Notes: generated from the sequence alone by a model not told the origin. DNA of 64,000 nucleotides from Cloacibacterium normanense (GCF_003860565.1 NZ_CP034157.1:1922001-1986000); one strand, 5' to 3'. Counted from the stretch's first letter, positions 25,577-35,052 are shown. Made by a program: numbers and translations.

Positions 25577-26797
25577 TTAAAGAGCCAATATATAAAGCGG
25601 ATAAAACTTCAAGAAAGTAAGTTTGTCCAAATTCGGAACAAAATATTTCGGCACACCATTTTCTTGAATGACTAAATTTCCCATATCTTGAGCCAATTTC
25701 ATACTCGAAGTATCGATTTGTTTTCCGTTATCAAAAATGATAAATTGGTAATCATTATTGATGACAATATATCTTTTAGAAGGCACATTATAAGGCTTCA
25801 TCGTCACGAAATTTTCACTAGGTTTCATATCTTCCACCAATGCAACTTCTCCATTATTAGGGTCAAAATAAATGAAATCTGTTTTGTTAGGACTGATAAA
25901 ACCTTTACTTAAATCTGGAATAGGCTGATTTGCTTGATTCTCCATTTTAAATTTTCCGTCTTCTCCTAATCTGATTTTATAGGTAGATTTAGGGTTTTTA
26001 TTTTCTGGAAATTGAGAAATATCTCCATTAATACCTTCGGTGAAATAGGGATTATATTCTGTACTTCCTGTAATTTCTCCATTGGCATAAGTGAGTTTTC
26101 TAAAAAAATAATTTTTCCCGAAAACCGCGTTGTTTTCTCTAATTTTAAAAACATTTCCGTTTGGATCTTTTCCTTCTAACCAAGCTTCTTTTCTCATAGG
26201 TCTTTCTCCGTTTACCAAACTTTCTTTTAACTCAAAAACTTTTTTACCATCATTAGCCGAGTAATTTTCATCAATATATTGATAATTTTTTTCGTCTTGA
26301 TAAGAGGTGAAGTTCCATCTAGAATCCAATTTTCCATTGTCAAAAATTTCTACGGCAGCCAATGTACCATCAGATTTATATTGATATTTATATTGCCAAT
26401 GAAATCTAGGATTAGAAGGTTTAATTTCTATAAGTTTTCCGTTTTTGTCATAGCTAAATGTAGAAATGTTTTCACTGGCTTTGTCTGTTCCTGTAGAAAT
26501 ATATAAAAATCTTACAGGCTTTCCTTTCGCATTGTATTCGAAAGTTTCGATGACTTTATCTTTAGAATATTGTGTTTCTATAGAAATTACTTTTCCGTTT
26601 TTGAAGGTATAAATTTTGGTTTCCTTTGGTTCAAATTTACCAGAAGTAAATCCTTGAGAATACTTCACTTCTTCTATTTTTGCTACATCTTTATTGACGC
26701 CCCAGTTTTCGGAGAGAAATTTTATAACATTATCTTTTTGGGCAAAAGAAAATTGCACGAACAATAGCACTAAAAGTTGAATTATTTTTTTCATCAT
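25577..26797 (-). CDS. Secreted protein with YD-like repeats, unknown function
   Basis: 406 residues, signal peptide ending QFSFAQ. The N-terminal half has repeat units such as YTFKNGKVISIETQ, FEYNAKGKPVRFLY, FSYDKNGKLIEIKP and YKYQYKSDGTLAAVE. The C-terminal half is different: KTDFIYFDPNNGEVALVEDMKPSENF and RYIVINNDYQFIIFDNGKQ may form a separate beta domain. It is a probable paralogue of its operon neighbours. No catalytic motif or lipobox seen. Confidence 0.7.
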   Translation of the reverse strand: MMKKIIQLLVLLFVQFSFAQKDNVIKFLSENWGVNKDVAKIEEVKYSQGFTSGKFEPKETKIYTFKNGKVISIETQYSKDKVIETFEYNAKGKPVRFLYISTGTDKASENISTFSYDKNGKLIEIKPSNPRFHWQYKYQYKSDGTLAAVEIFDNGKLDSRWNFTSYQDEKNYQYIDENYSANDGKKVFELKESLVNGERPMRKEAWLEGKDPNGNVFKIRENNAVFGKNYFFRKLTYANGEITGSTEYNPYFTEGINGDISQFPENKNPKSTYKIRLGEDGKFKMENQANQPIPDLSKGFISPNKTDFIYFDPNNGEVALVEDMKPSENFVTMKPYNVPSKRYIVINNDYQFIIFDNGKQIDTSSMKLAQDMGNLVIQENGVPKYFVPNLDKLTFLKFYPLYILAL

Positions 26798-26826
26798 GGT
26801 ATGTGTTTATTCCAAATATAAAACAA

Positions 26827-27726
26827 TTACTTTAAATCATCTACAAAATCATAAGATAAAACACTCATATTAAACGATTTAGCAAAGTCTTTATCAAAAG
26901 TTCTGCTTCCTTCTTTCGTGCCATCTTCGTAGGTAATTTCCGAAAATTCAAAATAATTAACGATATCAAATTCTAGGTCATCATAAAGTGTTTTTTTGCT
27001 TTTAATTACCGCGCCTGTTTTCCCATAAACATAGTGCTTATCTAAGTTAGTTACTCCGTCAAATTCTAGGGTTTCATTGCCTTTGTCATCATATTGATAA
27101 GTGTAAGAAATTTTAGCAGCCGGATCATCTACTTCTTCAGAAATTTTCAAATTATTTTGATAAACGGCATCAACCATTTTTCTAGAATTGTCATTAATAA
27201 AAACCACTTTTTTGGTAGTGAAATTTTTATCAGAAGTGTAATGATAATCTACAGTAGACAGCACCAGTTTGTCATCTTGATATTTTTTTTCCTTCAAAAT
27301 TCTGCCTTTTCCATCGTAGGCAAAATCGGTAAAAACTCTCTTGTTCCCGAAAATTTCTGAAATTTTCGTCAATTTTCCTTTTTCATAATAAAATTCTTGA
27401 TAAGGATAATATTGTGGATTTTCGAAATCTTCTGCTTCTTCTATAGAAATCAATTGGTTTTGGTCGTTATACTCTAACTTTTTTAATTGAGAAAATCGAC
27501 CTAAATAATTATCCAAAACATAATCATATTTCAACAAGCCTTTTTCAAAAATTCTAATGTGTTTTTCGATGACAAAATACTTGCCTAAATCCACATCATA
27601 TTTATAAATAAAAGTGTTGTAGGATTTTACATTATTGGGCAGTGAATAATCTGATGCCTTGTATTTTTCTTGAGAAAAAAGGGTAATGCAAATGAGAAAT
27701 AGCGTGATAAATAGAGATTTTTTCAT
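26827..27726 (-). CDS. Secreted protein with YD-like repeats, unknown function
   Basis: 299 residues, signal peptide ending ITLFSQ. Repeat units LEYNDQNQLISIEE, FYYEKGKLTKISE, FAYDGKGRILKEKK and YQYDDKGNETLEF match those in the two downstream genes, so the three probably arose by duplication. It sits 12 bases after the 177-residue gene and 29 before the next, inside the operon downstream of the two-component system. Confidence 0.7.
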   Translation of the reverse strand: MKKSLFITLFLICITLFSQEKYKASDYSLPNNVKSYNTFIYKYDVDLGKYFVIEKHIRIFEKGLLKYDYVLDNYLGRFSQLKKLEYNDQNQLISIEEAEDFENPQYYPYQEFYYEKGKLTKISEIFGNKRVFTDFAYDGKGRILKEKKYQDDKLVLSTVDYHYTSDKNFTTKKVVFINDNSRKMVDAVYQNNLKISEEVDDPAAKISYTYQYDDKGNETLEFDGVTNLDKHYVYGKTGAVIKSKKTLYDDLEFDIVNYFEFSEITYEDGTKEGSRTFDKDFAKSFNMSVLSYDFVDDLK

Positions 27727-27738
27727 TGTATAGGTGTT

Positions 27739-28272
27739 TTAATATTTTTGTTTCCAAGGATTATAATTCATATCTGTGGTGTAATACACTTTACTACCAG
27801 ATTTTGCATAACCTTGATTGTCTAAGGTCACTCCTTTTAGCAAGAAAAATCCTGCATGATCTTGGTCTCTATAAACCGTGACTTTAAACTTCCACAACTC
27901 CCAATTCATTCCGTCTAGTAAAGTATCATAAGAAGCAAAACTGTCATCATTCACATAGAGTGTTTTGTCTTTTAGATTAAAAACTCCACTCACATTTACT
28001 GTGGCAAAATATGTTTTGGTTCCAAAATTATTCGTATAAATAAATTCCACCTGATTGGTTCCATAAAAAGGATATTCGGTTTTGCTGCCATCGATTTTTT
28101 CATTAAAAACCAATTTCATGTAAACGCCAGTATTTACTTCTCCCATGTTTCGAATTTGTTCACTCGAAAAACCTTTCCAAGGTCCTGCTAAAATATCATT
28201 CAATGTTTTTTCTTGGGCAAAATTTAGCGTAAAAACCAATCCAAGAATCAAAGAAAACAGACTTCTTATCAT
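27739..28272 (-). CDS. Small secreted protein, unknown function
   Basis: 177 residues, signal peptide ending LNFAQ. The mature part is beta-rich (GVYMKLVFNEKIDGSKTEYPFYGTNQVEFIYTN, GVFNLKDKTLYVNDDSF, WELWKFKVTVYRDQDHAGFFLLKGVTL), suggesting a lipocalin-like or jelly-roll fold. No family recognised. Second gene of the operon, 12 bases after the outer-membrane-type gene. Confidence 0.68.
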   Translation of the reverse strand: MIRSLFSLILGLVFTLNFAQEKTLNDILAGPWKGFSSEQIRNMGEVNTGVYMKLVFNEKIDGSKTEYPFYGTNQVEFIYTNNFGTKTYFATVNVSGVFNLKDKTLYVNDDSFASYDTLLDGMNWELWKFKVTVYRDQDHAGFFLLKGVTLDNQGYAKSGSKVYYTTDMNYNPWKQKY

Positions 28273-28284
28273 GATTTTAAAATT

Positions 28285-28995
28285 TTAGAAATGATATTGA
28301 GCACCAAATCCTACTGTACTCATTTTAAAAGACGATGTGTTTCCGTTTCCGTTCGTCCATTTAAATTTCCCGAAATCAAACATTGCATTTACAGACCATT
28401 TTTCACTTTCAGAATTGTAAATAACAGGCTGAAATCCCCAACCAAAATAATTCATGGTTCTATTAGTAGTAGTTTCTACAAAACTATCATCATAAATATT
28501 TGAGGATTCTTTGAGTTTTCCAAAACCAACTCCATAATCAAAGTGTAAACTATTCACCGTAGAAATTAAAATTAAATACACAGGAATATCCAGAAAACCA
28601 ATTCCCAAATCTTTTTCTTTGGTTACTAATCCTGCAAAATCAAATGCAGAACCTTTAAAACACAAAGGATAAATTCTACCTTTAATATTCGGAATAGACG
28701 TCTTAATTTGAGTAATCGCATCACTAGAAAGAATGTGTGTATTGTCATAACCTACTACTGCTGCAATTCTAAAACCTAATTTAGAGTCTTTTTTATAATT
28801 GAAAAATCTTGCACCTTCTGCACTTACAGAGAGTTGCATGTTTTTACCATCCATTGCTACCGTTGCAAGTTCATCACCAGGTTTGGAAAAAGAAGTTCCT
28901 AAGTTAAATTTTACAGAATTATTTCCTTCTTGCGCAAAAGTAAATGCCGAAATCATCAATGCTGAAACAGCAGATAAAATAAATTTCCTTCTCAT
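28285..28995 (-). CDS. Probable outer membrane beta-barrel protein
   Basis: 236 residues, signal peptide ending AFTFAQ. Alternating aromatic strands and a C-terminal FGAQYHF ending in Phe suggest a small outer membrane beta-barrel (NSVKFNLGTSFSKPGDE, GFRIAAVVGYDNTHIL, LHFDYGVGFGKL, TMNYFGWGFQPVIYNS, SVNAMFDFGKFKW). First gene of the secreted operon; an ATACGA-N6-TCGTAT inverted repeat lies 48 bases upstream of its start. Role unknown. Confidence 0.72.
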   Translation of the reverse strand: MRRKFILSAVSALMISAFTFAQEGNNSVKFNLGTSFSKPGDELATVAMDGKNMQLSVSAEGARFFNYKKDSKLGFRIAAVVGYDNTHILSSDAITQIKTSIPNIKGRIYPLCFKGSAFDFAGLVTKEKDLGIGFLDIPVYLILISTVNSLHFDYGVGFGKLKESSNIYDDSFVETTTNRTMNYFGWGFQPVIYNSESEKWSVNAMFDFGKFKWTNGNGNTSSFKMSTVGFGAQYHF

Positions 28996-29042
28996 AGTTT
29001 AATTTTTTTTGGTAAAAATACTCGGAAGAAATAGGCAAGTAA

Positions 29043-29060
29043 ATACGAATAAAATCGTAT
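29043..29060. promoter_or_regulatory. Inverted repeat ATACGA-N6-TCGTAT upstream of the secreted operon
   Basis: Half-sites 29043-29048 and 29055-29060. The identical half-sites and spacing occur at 31555-31572 upstream of the histidine kinase gene. In both places the minus strand continues TTA(C)TTG, a possible -33 element, directly beside the repeat. It fits an activator site for the adjacent response regulator. Confidence 0.6.
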
Positions 29061-29063
29061 CTT

Positions 29064-29711
29064 TTAAATTAATTTATTCTTCTTAGCAATCTGCACTGCT
29101 TCTAACTTATTATGAACCTGCAATTTAGCGTAAATATTTTCCACATGTTTTCTAATCGTTCCTTTAGAAAGAATGAGATTTTCTGCAATAGCATCATATT
29201 TTAATCCTTTGCTCAATTGTTCCAAAACCTGAATTTCTCTTGCAGTAAGTGTAATTTTTTCTTTTTCTTCTTCCGTTTCGAAAACTTGTGGCTCTCTGAG
29301 CAATTTCAATGTTTTCAGCGCGATAGACGGCGTCATTGCAGCGCCTCCAGAAAGCGTTTCTTTGATGGAATTGTATAATTCTTGAGGATTAATTTCCTTC
29401 AGCAAATAACCATCGGCTCCAGCTTTGATGGATTTAAAAATTTTTTCATCATTATCAAAAACCGTAAGCATTAAAATTTTGATGTGCGGATAACGCTTTT
29501 TTACTTCGGCAGTTGTTTCTACTCCATTCATTTCTGGCATTTCTATATCCATCAAAATCAAATCTAAGTTGGAGTTTTTTTCTAATTTTTGGAGCAATTC
29601 TTTTCCGTTCAGAGATTTTGATTTGATTTCTACATTTTCAAAAAAAGACAGTTTCTCTTGAACCGTTTTTTGCAAAAAAAGATTATCGTCTACTATCGCT
29701 ACTTTTATCAT
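29064..29711 (-). CDS. NarL/LuxR-type response regulator
   Basis: 215 residues. Receiver domain MIKVAIVDDNLFLQ... with phosphoacceptor Asp55 in LILMDIEMPEMNG and the conserved Lys in GYLLKEINPQEL; C-terminal LuxR-type HTH LTAREIQVLEQLSKGLKYDAIAENLILSKGTIRKHVENIYAKL. It starts 2 bases after the histidine kinase stop, forming a two-component pair. Likely targets are its own operon and the adjacent secreted operon, since both carry the same inverted repeat (inference). Confidence 0.95.
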   Translation of the reverse strand: MIKVAIVDDNLFLQKTVQEKLSFFENVEIKSKSLNGKELLQKLEKNSNLDLILMDIEMPEMNGVETTAEVKKRYPHIKILMLTVFDNDEKIFKSIKAGADGYLLKEINPQELYNSIKETLSGGAAMTPSIALKTLKLLREPQVFETEEEKEKITLTAREIQVLEQLSKGLKYDAIAENLILSKGTIRKHVENIYAKLQVHNKLEAVQIAKKNKLI

Positions 29712-29713
29712 GA

Positions 29714-31471
29714 TTACAGTTTTTCTAATTCTACATTTATACTAGTTCCTTTCCCTATTTCTGAATTGATGGAAAAATTTCCCCCGATTTCTTCCATTCG
29801 TTTTTTCATATTGAGCAATCCGTTTCCTACATCTACATTTTCGGTTTCAAAACCTTTTCCATCGTCTTTGATTTCAATTTTTAAACCTTCCTGAAATTTT
29901 TCTGCATTGATGACTATATGATGAGCATTAGCATATTTCATGGCATTATTCACAGATTCCTGAATCGTTCTGTATAAATTTACGCCTACCAAAGAAGAAA
30001 ATTTCAGGTTTTTTAGGTTTTCATCAATGCTGAAATTGAACAAAATATTTTGATTGGCAGATTGCGCATGTTCCACAAAATTGAAAATTCTAGAACTCAA
30101 ATCTTCCATGGCGAAATCTGCTTTATTAATTGCCCAAATCGTGTCTCGAAGTTCTACAATCGTATTTCTGGTAAAGTCACTGATTTTGTCTAAACGCTTT
30201 TCTACCGCAGTTTCTAAATTCGGAATTCCAAATTTCGTATTTTCTAAAGACGAAATAATGAAGGTTAATTGTGCGCCAATATTATCATGTAAATCTCGGG
30301 AAATAGACAAGCGTTGTTCTTGCAATTTATTTTGACTTTCGATTTGCGCCATTGCAGATTTCAATTCAAATTCCTGATGCTGTTGCTTGTTTTTCAATCT
30401 TTGTTGACGATAAAAAAGAAAGCCAATAATAGAGGCTAAAATCGCAAATACAATCGCCACCGAAAATTTAATTCTAGAAGTTTCTACTTCGGCTTGTTTC
30501 TGAAGCAGTTGTTTTTCTTTTTCATTGGTATCAAATTTCACCTCTAATTCGGCAATTTTAGAATTGGTTTCCTGATTGATGAGGCTGTCTTTGAGTGCTG
30601 AAAATTTCTTGAAATTCTGCAAAGCCTTTTGATGTTCACCTAAATTTTCATAACATTCTGAAATCTTGCGATAAGAATCTTGCGAAAGTCCTAAATACTT
30701 GTGTTTATCTGTAATTTCTGTTGATTTTTGATAAAACCCAATTGCTTTTTTGAAGTCTTTTTTCATCAAATGCAAATCTCCTAGGTAAGAGTAATTTTCT
30801 GCAATTCCTACCGTATCATTTATTTTTTTTCTGATTTCAAGGGCTTTTTGATAGTTTTCCTCCGCTTTATCAAATTGTTTTCTCAAGACAAAAACCCCTG
30901 CAATATTATTCAAACTATAAGGAATGCCAACTTGGTCATTAATTTTTTGTTTCAAGGCGAGACCTTTTTCGTAGTAGAAAAGTGCGCTGTCATATTCTAC
31001 TTTCATTTCTTTGAGCACACCATAATTGTTATAAATGCTCAATAAGGGTTTCTGAAGGTTATTCTTTTCTGCAATTTTTTTAGATTTCTGCATGTACTGA
31101 ATCGCTTTCTCTAGATTTCTTTTCTTCATTCTATACCCTAATTCTCCCCATTCTAAAGAAAGACTCTCTAAGTCGTTTAATTTCTCGAAAATATGAATCG
31201 CTTTCAGAGAATACGCCAAATCTTTCTCATATTTCCCTTGATAATAATAGACCAAACTGAGGTTGCTGTAAGATTTAGCTTCACCTAAGTCATAATGAAT
31301 TTTAGCAGACTCTTCTGCATTTTTCAGATAAACTTTATCCAAAATTGCGGCATCTTTTAACCTTACTTCAAACGGAAGATTATTAATAGAATCTATTTTT
31401 TTATGGTTTGATTTTTGTCCAAAAGTCAAACTCAGTGTAAAAATTAATACAAAAGATAAAATTGATTTCAT
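29714..31471 (-). CDS. TPR-containing sensor histidine kinase (NarX/DesK-type)
   Basis: 585 residues. Signal peptide (ends LTFGQ), then a periplasmic series of about six tetratricopeptide repeats (e.g. YNNYGVLKEMKVEYDSALFYYEKGLALKQK, AENYSYLGDLHLMKKDFKKAIGFYQKS), one membrane helix (FSVAIVFAILASIIGFLFY near 340), a coiled region, HisKA_3 dimerisation domain with the phospho-His in ISRDLHDNIGAQLTFI, and a HATPase domain with NNAMKYANAHHIVI and DDGKGFE...GNGLLNMKKR. Forms a pair with the downstream response regulator. The signal sensed is unknown; TPRs suggest binding of a protein or peptide. Confidence 0.94.
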   Translation of the reverse strand: MKSILSFVLIFTLSLTFGQKSNHKKIDSINNLPFEVRLKDAAILDKVYLKNAEESAKIHYDLGEAKSYSNLSLVYYYQGKYEKDLAYSLKAIHIFEKLNDLESLSLEWGELGYRMKKRNLEKAIQYMQKSKKIAEKNNLQKPLLSIYNNYGVLKEMKVEYDSALFYYEKGLALKQKINDQVGIPYSLNNIAGVFVLRKQFDKAEENYQKALEIRKKINDTVGIAENYSYLGDLHLMKKDFKKAIGFYQKSTEITDKHKYLGLSQDSYRKISECYENLGEHQKALQNFKKFSALKDSLINQETNSKIAELEVKFDTNEKEKQLLQKQAEVETSRIKFSVAIVFAILASIIGFLFYRQQRLKNKQQHQEFELKSAMAQIESQNKLQEQRLSISRDLHDNIGAQLTFIISSLENTKFGIPNLETAVEKRLDKISDFTRNTIVELRDTIWAINKADFAMEDLSSRIFNFVEHAQSANQNILFNFSIDENLKNLKFSSLVGVNLYRTIQESVNNAMKYANAHHIVINAEKFQEGLKIEIKDDGKGFETENVDVGNGLLNMKKRMEEIGGNFSINSEIGKGTSINVELEKL

Positions 31472-31554
31472 GCAGAGACTTTTCTAAGTCTAAATTTATA
31501 AAAATTTATGAATAATGATTTTTACAAATTTGGAGTTTAAACTTCTACCAATAA

Positions 31555-31572
31555 ATACGAAAAAATTCGTAT
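31555..31572. promoter_or_regulatory. Inverted repeat ATACGA-N6-TCGTAT upstream of the histidine kinase
   Basis: Same half-sites and spacing as 29043-29060, 84 bases upstream of the kinase start and downstream of the neighbouring gene's terminator. It supports autoregulation of the two-component operon. Confidence 0.6.
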
Positions 31573-31582
31573 ATTCTGACAT

Positions 31583-31622
31583 AAAAAATCCGTCTCGAAA
31601 TTCGAGACGGATTTATATTTCT
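31583..31622 (-). terminator. Terminator of the M16 peptidase gene, duplicated sequence
   Basis: AATCCGTCTCGAA and TTCGAGACGGATT form a 13-bp perfect stem with an A-run before it and TTTATATTTCT after. The same sequence of nearly 40 bases recurs at 35143-35183. Confidence 0.9.
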
Positions 31623-31635
31623 ATGAAATTAATTT

Positions 31636-34600
31636 TTATTTGAAGTCTTCTACTGACACTTCTTTATTAACGATAACTTGACTATTGGTCATTTCCATGT
31701 TTTGTCCCATCATGGCTAATTTGATATTTTTAGGAAACTTAATTCCGTCTACTTCCATGTAATCTAGAATAACCATATCTCCTTTGTCAGAAGTGCTTTT
31801 CACCAATAAATTGGTTTTGGTATCAAAATATAATTTTTTACCAGCACCAGCTAAAAGGTATAATTCCTTTCCTTCTTCCGTTACTTTTTCTACTGTTTTG
31901 AAATCTGCTGCATTGTAAGAAAGCACTTCGAATAGTCTTTTTTTCTTTGCTTCTTCAATTGCAGGAGCTGGTAAATCCATTCTCTGACCAGCTTGCATCA
32001 TGTAACCTTTCTCGCCGTCAAAAACTTGAACCATTTCTTGTCCCATAATTTTTTGAACTGATTTAGATTTATTCGGTGCCATTTCTAAAGTAGTAGCTTC
32101 CATTTCCATGCCCATTACTTTAATCGTAGAGAGTGTTTTCACGGTTTTTACTGCTTCTAATTTAGATTTCCCACCCAAAGCTGCGGCATAATTATCAATC
32201 ACTTGTTGAGCCGTTACATTCGCAGAAACTGCTGCTTTTGGAGCATCCGTTTTCGGAGTTTCTACTTCTGGCATTAAAGTAAATACCATTCTGTTTTTCT
32301 CGGTTAAATATTTTTTACCAACTGTCTGTAAATCTTTTACTGTAAGCGCTTTTACTTTAGTTAAATAATTAAGAACGCTGTATTTATCGCCACCTTGAGT
32401 TTGGTAACTCGTGATGTTTTGTAGCCAATAATTATTGTCTTTCATATTGGTTACATCATCATTCGCTTCTCCTTCTTTAAATTTATCTAAATCTTTTTGT
32501 TCTGGCCCGTTGTCAATCATTTTTTGAAGTTCGGCCAAAGCAATTTTGGTTAATTTTTCTGCATTTTCTGGTCCACAAGGGAAATTAATGCTGAAGTTGT
32601 AGCTTCCGTAAGGAACTTTGTTTAAACTTCCTCTTGCTCCACCTCCGTAAATTCCGCCTTCATCTTCACGAAGTTTTTCGATGATTTTAATCGTAGCAAC
32701 TTCACCTAAAGCTCTCATGGCAAGATCTTCTTTCTCATTATATTTGGTTTCTCCACTGAATCTAATCATCACCATACTTTTAGGATCTTTTCCTTTTTTA
32801 ATCACTTTTTCTGTAGAAGTGAAAAGAGGTCTGTATCCTAAATCTTTATACGTTTCTGATTTTTTGGTAGAAGGTAAACTTGCTAAATATTGTTCAGAAA
32901 GTTGTTTGATTTGGTTTTCGTCTACATTTCCTACAAAATAGAAATGGAAGTTTCCAGCATTAGCGACTGATTTTTTGTAAATATCGTACGCTAATTTATA
33001 GCTTGTTTTTTCCCAAGCTTTAGCATCTGGTAAAATTCCGAAGAATCTAGGATTTTTTTGGTTCAAATATTTCTGAACTTCGCTTTGGAAATACGTTTGA
33101 GGATTTGCCAAAAGGTTATCTAAAAATCCTTGTTGTTTCGCTTTATAAGAATTGTAGCTTGCTTCGTCATAATTTAGGTTGGTAAAATAACCATAAATCA
33201 TTTGGAAAAGCGTTTCGAAATCTTTTTTGGTAGAATTCCCGTTAAATCCTGTAGAAATCCCTCCTAGATAAGGCATTACAGAAACTTGTTTCCCAGAAAG
33301 GAATTTGGTAATATCATTTTTAGAATATTTATTGAACCCAGATTCTGAAAGCGCTGGAAAAGCCCATTGTGTTTTTTCGATGTCTTCATTAGAAATTAAA
33401 GAACTTCCACCTAAACTAATCGCTGAGAAAACAATTTCGTCTTCTTTGAAATCTGTTTTTTTGTAAGTTACTTTTGCGCCATTGCTCAATGTAAAAGTAG
33501 TGGTTCCCAACTTAGCATCTGCTTCGGTTTTTACAATTTTACCATTTGATTTAAATGGCTCTACCAAAGTTTTAATAGCAGCTTTGTCTTCGTAAGGTTT
33601 TAACTGTGCATTTTTTACATCATCTACAGTTGCCAATAACTGCGCATCTGTAGGAAGTACTGCATTTTCTTTTTTAGGACCAGTTACCACAATCACTCTG
33701 CTATCATCTTTGATATAATTTTTCAGAATGTTATTCACTTGGTCTAAAGTTACGCTTGGCAAATATTTTTTGTGCAATTCATATTCCCATTCAATTCCCG
33801 GAATTGGCTCTTGGTTAAGGAAATTTCTTACATATTCCATTACCAATCTTGCACTTTCTGTTTTATCTCTATTGTTATAAGATTTTTCTAAGTTAGAAAG
33901 GGTTTCAGATTTTGCTCTGTCTAATTCATTTTGAGAAAAACCGAATCTTTTTGCTCTTTCTACTTCTTCTAAAAGCACTTTAAGCGCATTTTTTTGTTCG
34001 CCTTCTTTAGTCATTGCATATGCTTGAAAAGCATCTTTGGTTCTCAAGAAATTGCTATGAGAAACATACCCGAAAATAAAAGGTGGCTTCTCAGAATTGG
34101 TTAATTCTTGTAAACGGTTATTCACAATGGTAGCAGCCAATTGCTCTACAATGCTTTTTTGATAATCATTTACGGTAACATCTGCTTTTGCAGGACCATC
34201 ATCTTTGATATAAAATTGTGCCGAAGACGAAGTTGCATCTGCATCAGTAGCAATAGAAATCAAGGTTTCTTTATGATTTGGCATATCATAATCTACTCTT
34301 TTTCTAGCATTTGTAGGATTTTGATACTTACTGAAATTGGCTTTAATTTTTTGCTCCATTTCATCTATATTAACATCTCCTACTACCACCAAAGCCATTA
34401 AATCTGGTCTGTACCAATCTTTGTGAAATCTTCTCAGCGCTTCTGGTTTGAAATTTTGTAGAATTTCTTTTTTACCAATTGGTAATCGGTCTGCATATCT
34501 AGAATTATACGCTAATTTAGGAAGATATTGGTCTAACATTCTTTTGTCTGCTCCTAATCCTAAACGCAATTCTTCTAAAACTACGCCTCTTTCTTTTTCT

Positions 34601-35052
34601 ATTTCTTTATCGGTAAGTAATGCGTTAAAAGCCCAATCTTCCATTACTTTAAGCCCTGAATCTAGGTTTCCAGGCTTGTCAAGAGGAACGGGTAACATAT
34701 AAACTGTTTCGTCAAAACTGGTATACGCATTAAGGTGTTGCCCGAATTTAATCCCGATAGATTGTAGAAAATCTACCAATTTATTGTCTGGGAAATTTTT
34801 AGTCCCATTGAAATTCATGTGCTCCATAAAGTGAGCAAGACCTCTCTGGTCTTCGTCTTCATTGATAGAACCCGCATTAATCGCTAAACGGAATTCTACT
34901 TTTTTTTCTGGTTTTACGTTTTTCTTGATGTAATACTTCATCCCGTTAGAAAGTGTGCCAGTTCTAACACTAGGATCAAGAGGAATGTTCTGTGCAAATG
35001 CATTGGCAATCAGGAAGAAAGACAACACAAAAGAAAGAAATTGTTTTCTCAT
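31636..35052 (-). CDS. M16 family zinc peptidase with extra C-terminal domain
   Basis: 1138 residues. Signal peptide ending ANAFAQ; first M16 domain with the inverted zinc motif HFMEH near residue 77 and the downstream E of KERGVVLEELR; second, inactive M16 half from about residue 500 (TTFTLSNGAKVTYKKTDFKEDE). After about residue 935 there is an additional domain of some 190 residues (QVIDNYAAALGGKSKLEAVKTVKTLSTIKVMGMEMEA...DYMEVDGIKFPKNIKL) resembling LolA/outer-membrane-lipoprotein-sorting folds. Periplasmic peptidase, probably degrading peptides; the extra domain suggests hydrophobic ligand binding (inference). Single-gene unit. Confidence 0.93.
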   Translation of the reverse strand: MRKQFLSFVLSFFLIANAFAQNIPLDPSVRTGTLSNGMKYYIKKNVKPEKKVEFRLAINAGSINEDEDQRGLAHFMEHMNFNGTKNFPDNKLVDFLQSIGIKFGQHLNAYTSFDETVYMLPVPLDKPGNLDSGLKVMEDWAFNALLTDKEIEKERGVVLEELRLGLGADKRMLDQYLPKLAYNSRYADRLPIGKKEILQNFKPEALRRFHKDWYRPDLMALVVVGDVNIDEMEQKIKANFSKYQNPTNARKRVDYDMPNHKETLISIATDADATSSSAQFYIKDDGPAKADVTVNDYQKSIVEQLAATIVNNRLQELTNSEKPPFIFGYVSHSNFLRTKDAFQAYAMTKEGEQKNALKVLLEEVERAKRFGFSQNELDRAKSETLSNLEKSYNNRDKTESARLVMEYVRNFLNQEPIPGIEWEYELHKKYLPSVTLDQVNNILKNYIKDDSRVIVVTGPKKENAVLPTDAQLLATVDDVKNAQLKPYEDKAAIKTLVEPFKSNGKIVKTEADAKLGTTTFTLSNGAKVTYKKTDFKEDEIVFSAISLGGSSLISNEDIEKTQWAFPALSESGFNKYSKNDITKFLSGKQVSVMPYLGGISTGFNGNSTKKDFETLFQMIYGYFTNLNYDEASYNSYKAKQQGFLDNLLANPQTYFQSEVQKYLNQKNPRFFGILPDAKAWEKTSYKLAYDIYKKSVANAGNFHFYFVGNVDENQIKQLSEQYLASLPSTKKSETYKDLGYRPLFTSTEKVIKKGKDPKSMVMIRFSGETKYNEKEDLAMRALGEVATIKIIEKLREDEGGIYGGGARGSLNKVPYGSYNFSINFPCGPENAEKLTKIALAELQKMIDNGPEQKDLDKFKEGEANDDVTNMKDNNYWLQNITSYQTQGGDKYSVLNYLTKVKALTVKDLQTVGKKYLTEKNRMVFTLMPEVETPKTDAPKAAVSANVTAQQVIDNYAAALGGKSKLEAVKTVKTLSTIKVMGMEMEATTLEMAPNKSKSVQKIMGQEMVQVFDGEKGYMMQAGQRMDLPAPAIEEAKKKRLFEVLSYNAADFKTVEKVTEEGKELYLLAGAGKKLYFDTKTNLLVKSTSDKGDMVILDYMEVDGIKFPKNIKLAMMGQNMEMTNSQVIVNKEVSVEDFK

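Noticed and set aside
29043-29060. Inverted repeat read as the response regulator gene's terminator
   Set aside because: The stem is only 6 bp with no T-run on the minus strand, and the identical repeat at 31555-31572 is not at a gene end, so an operator is more likely.
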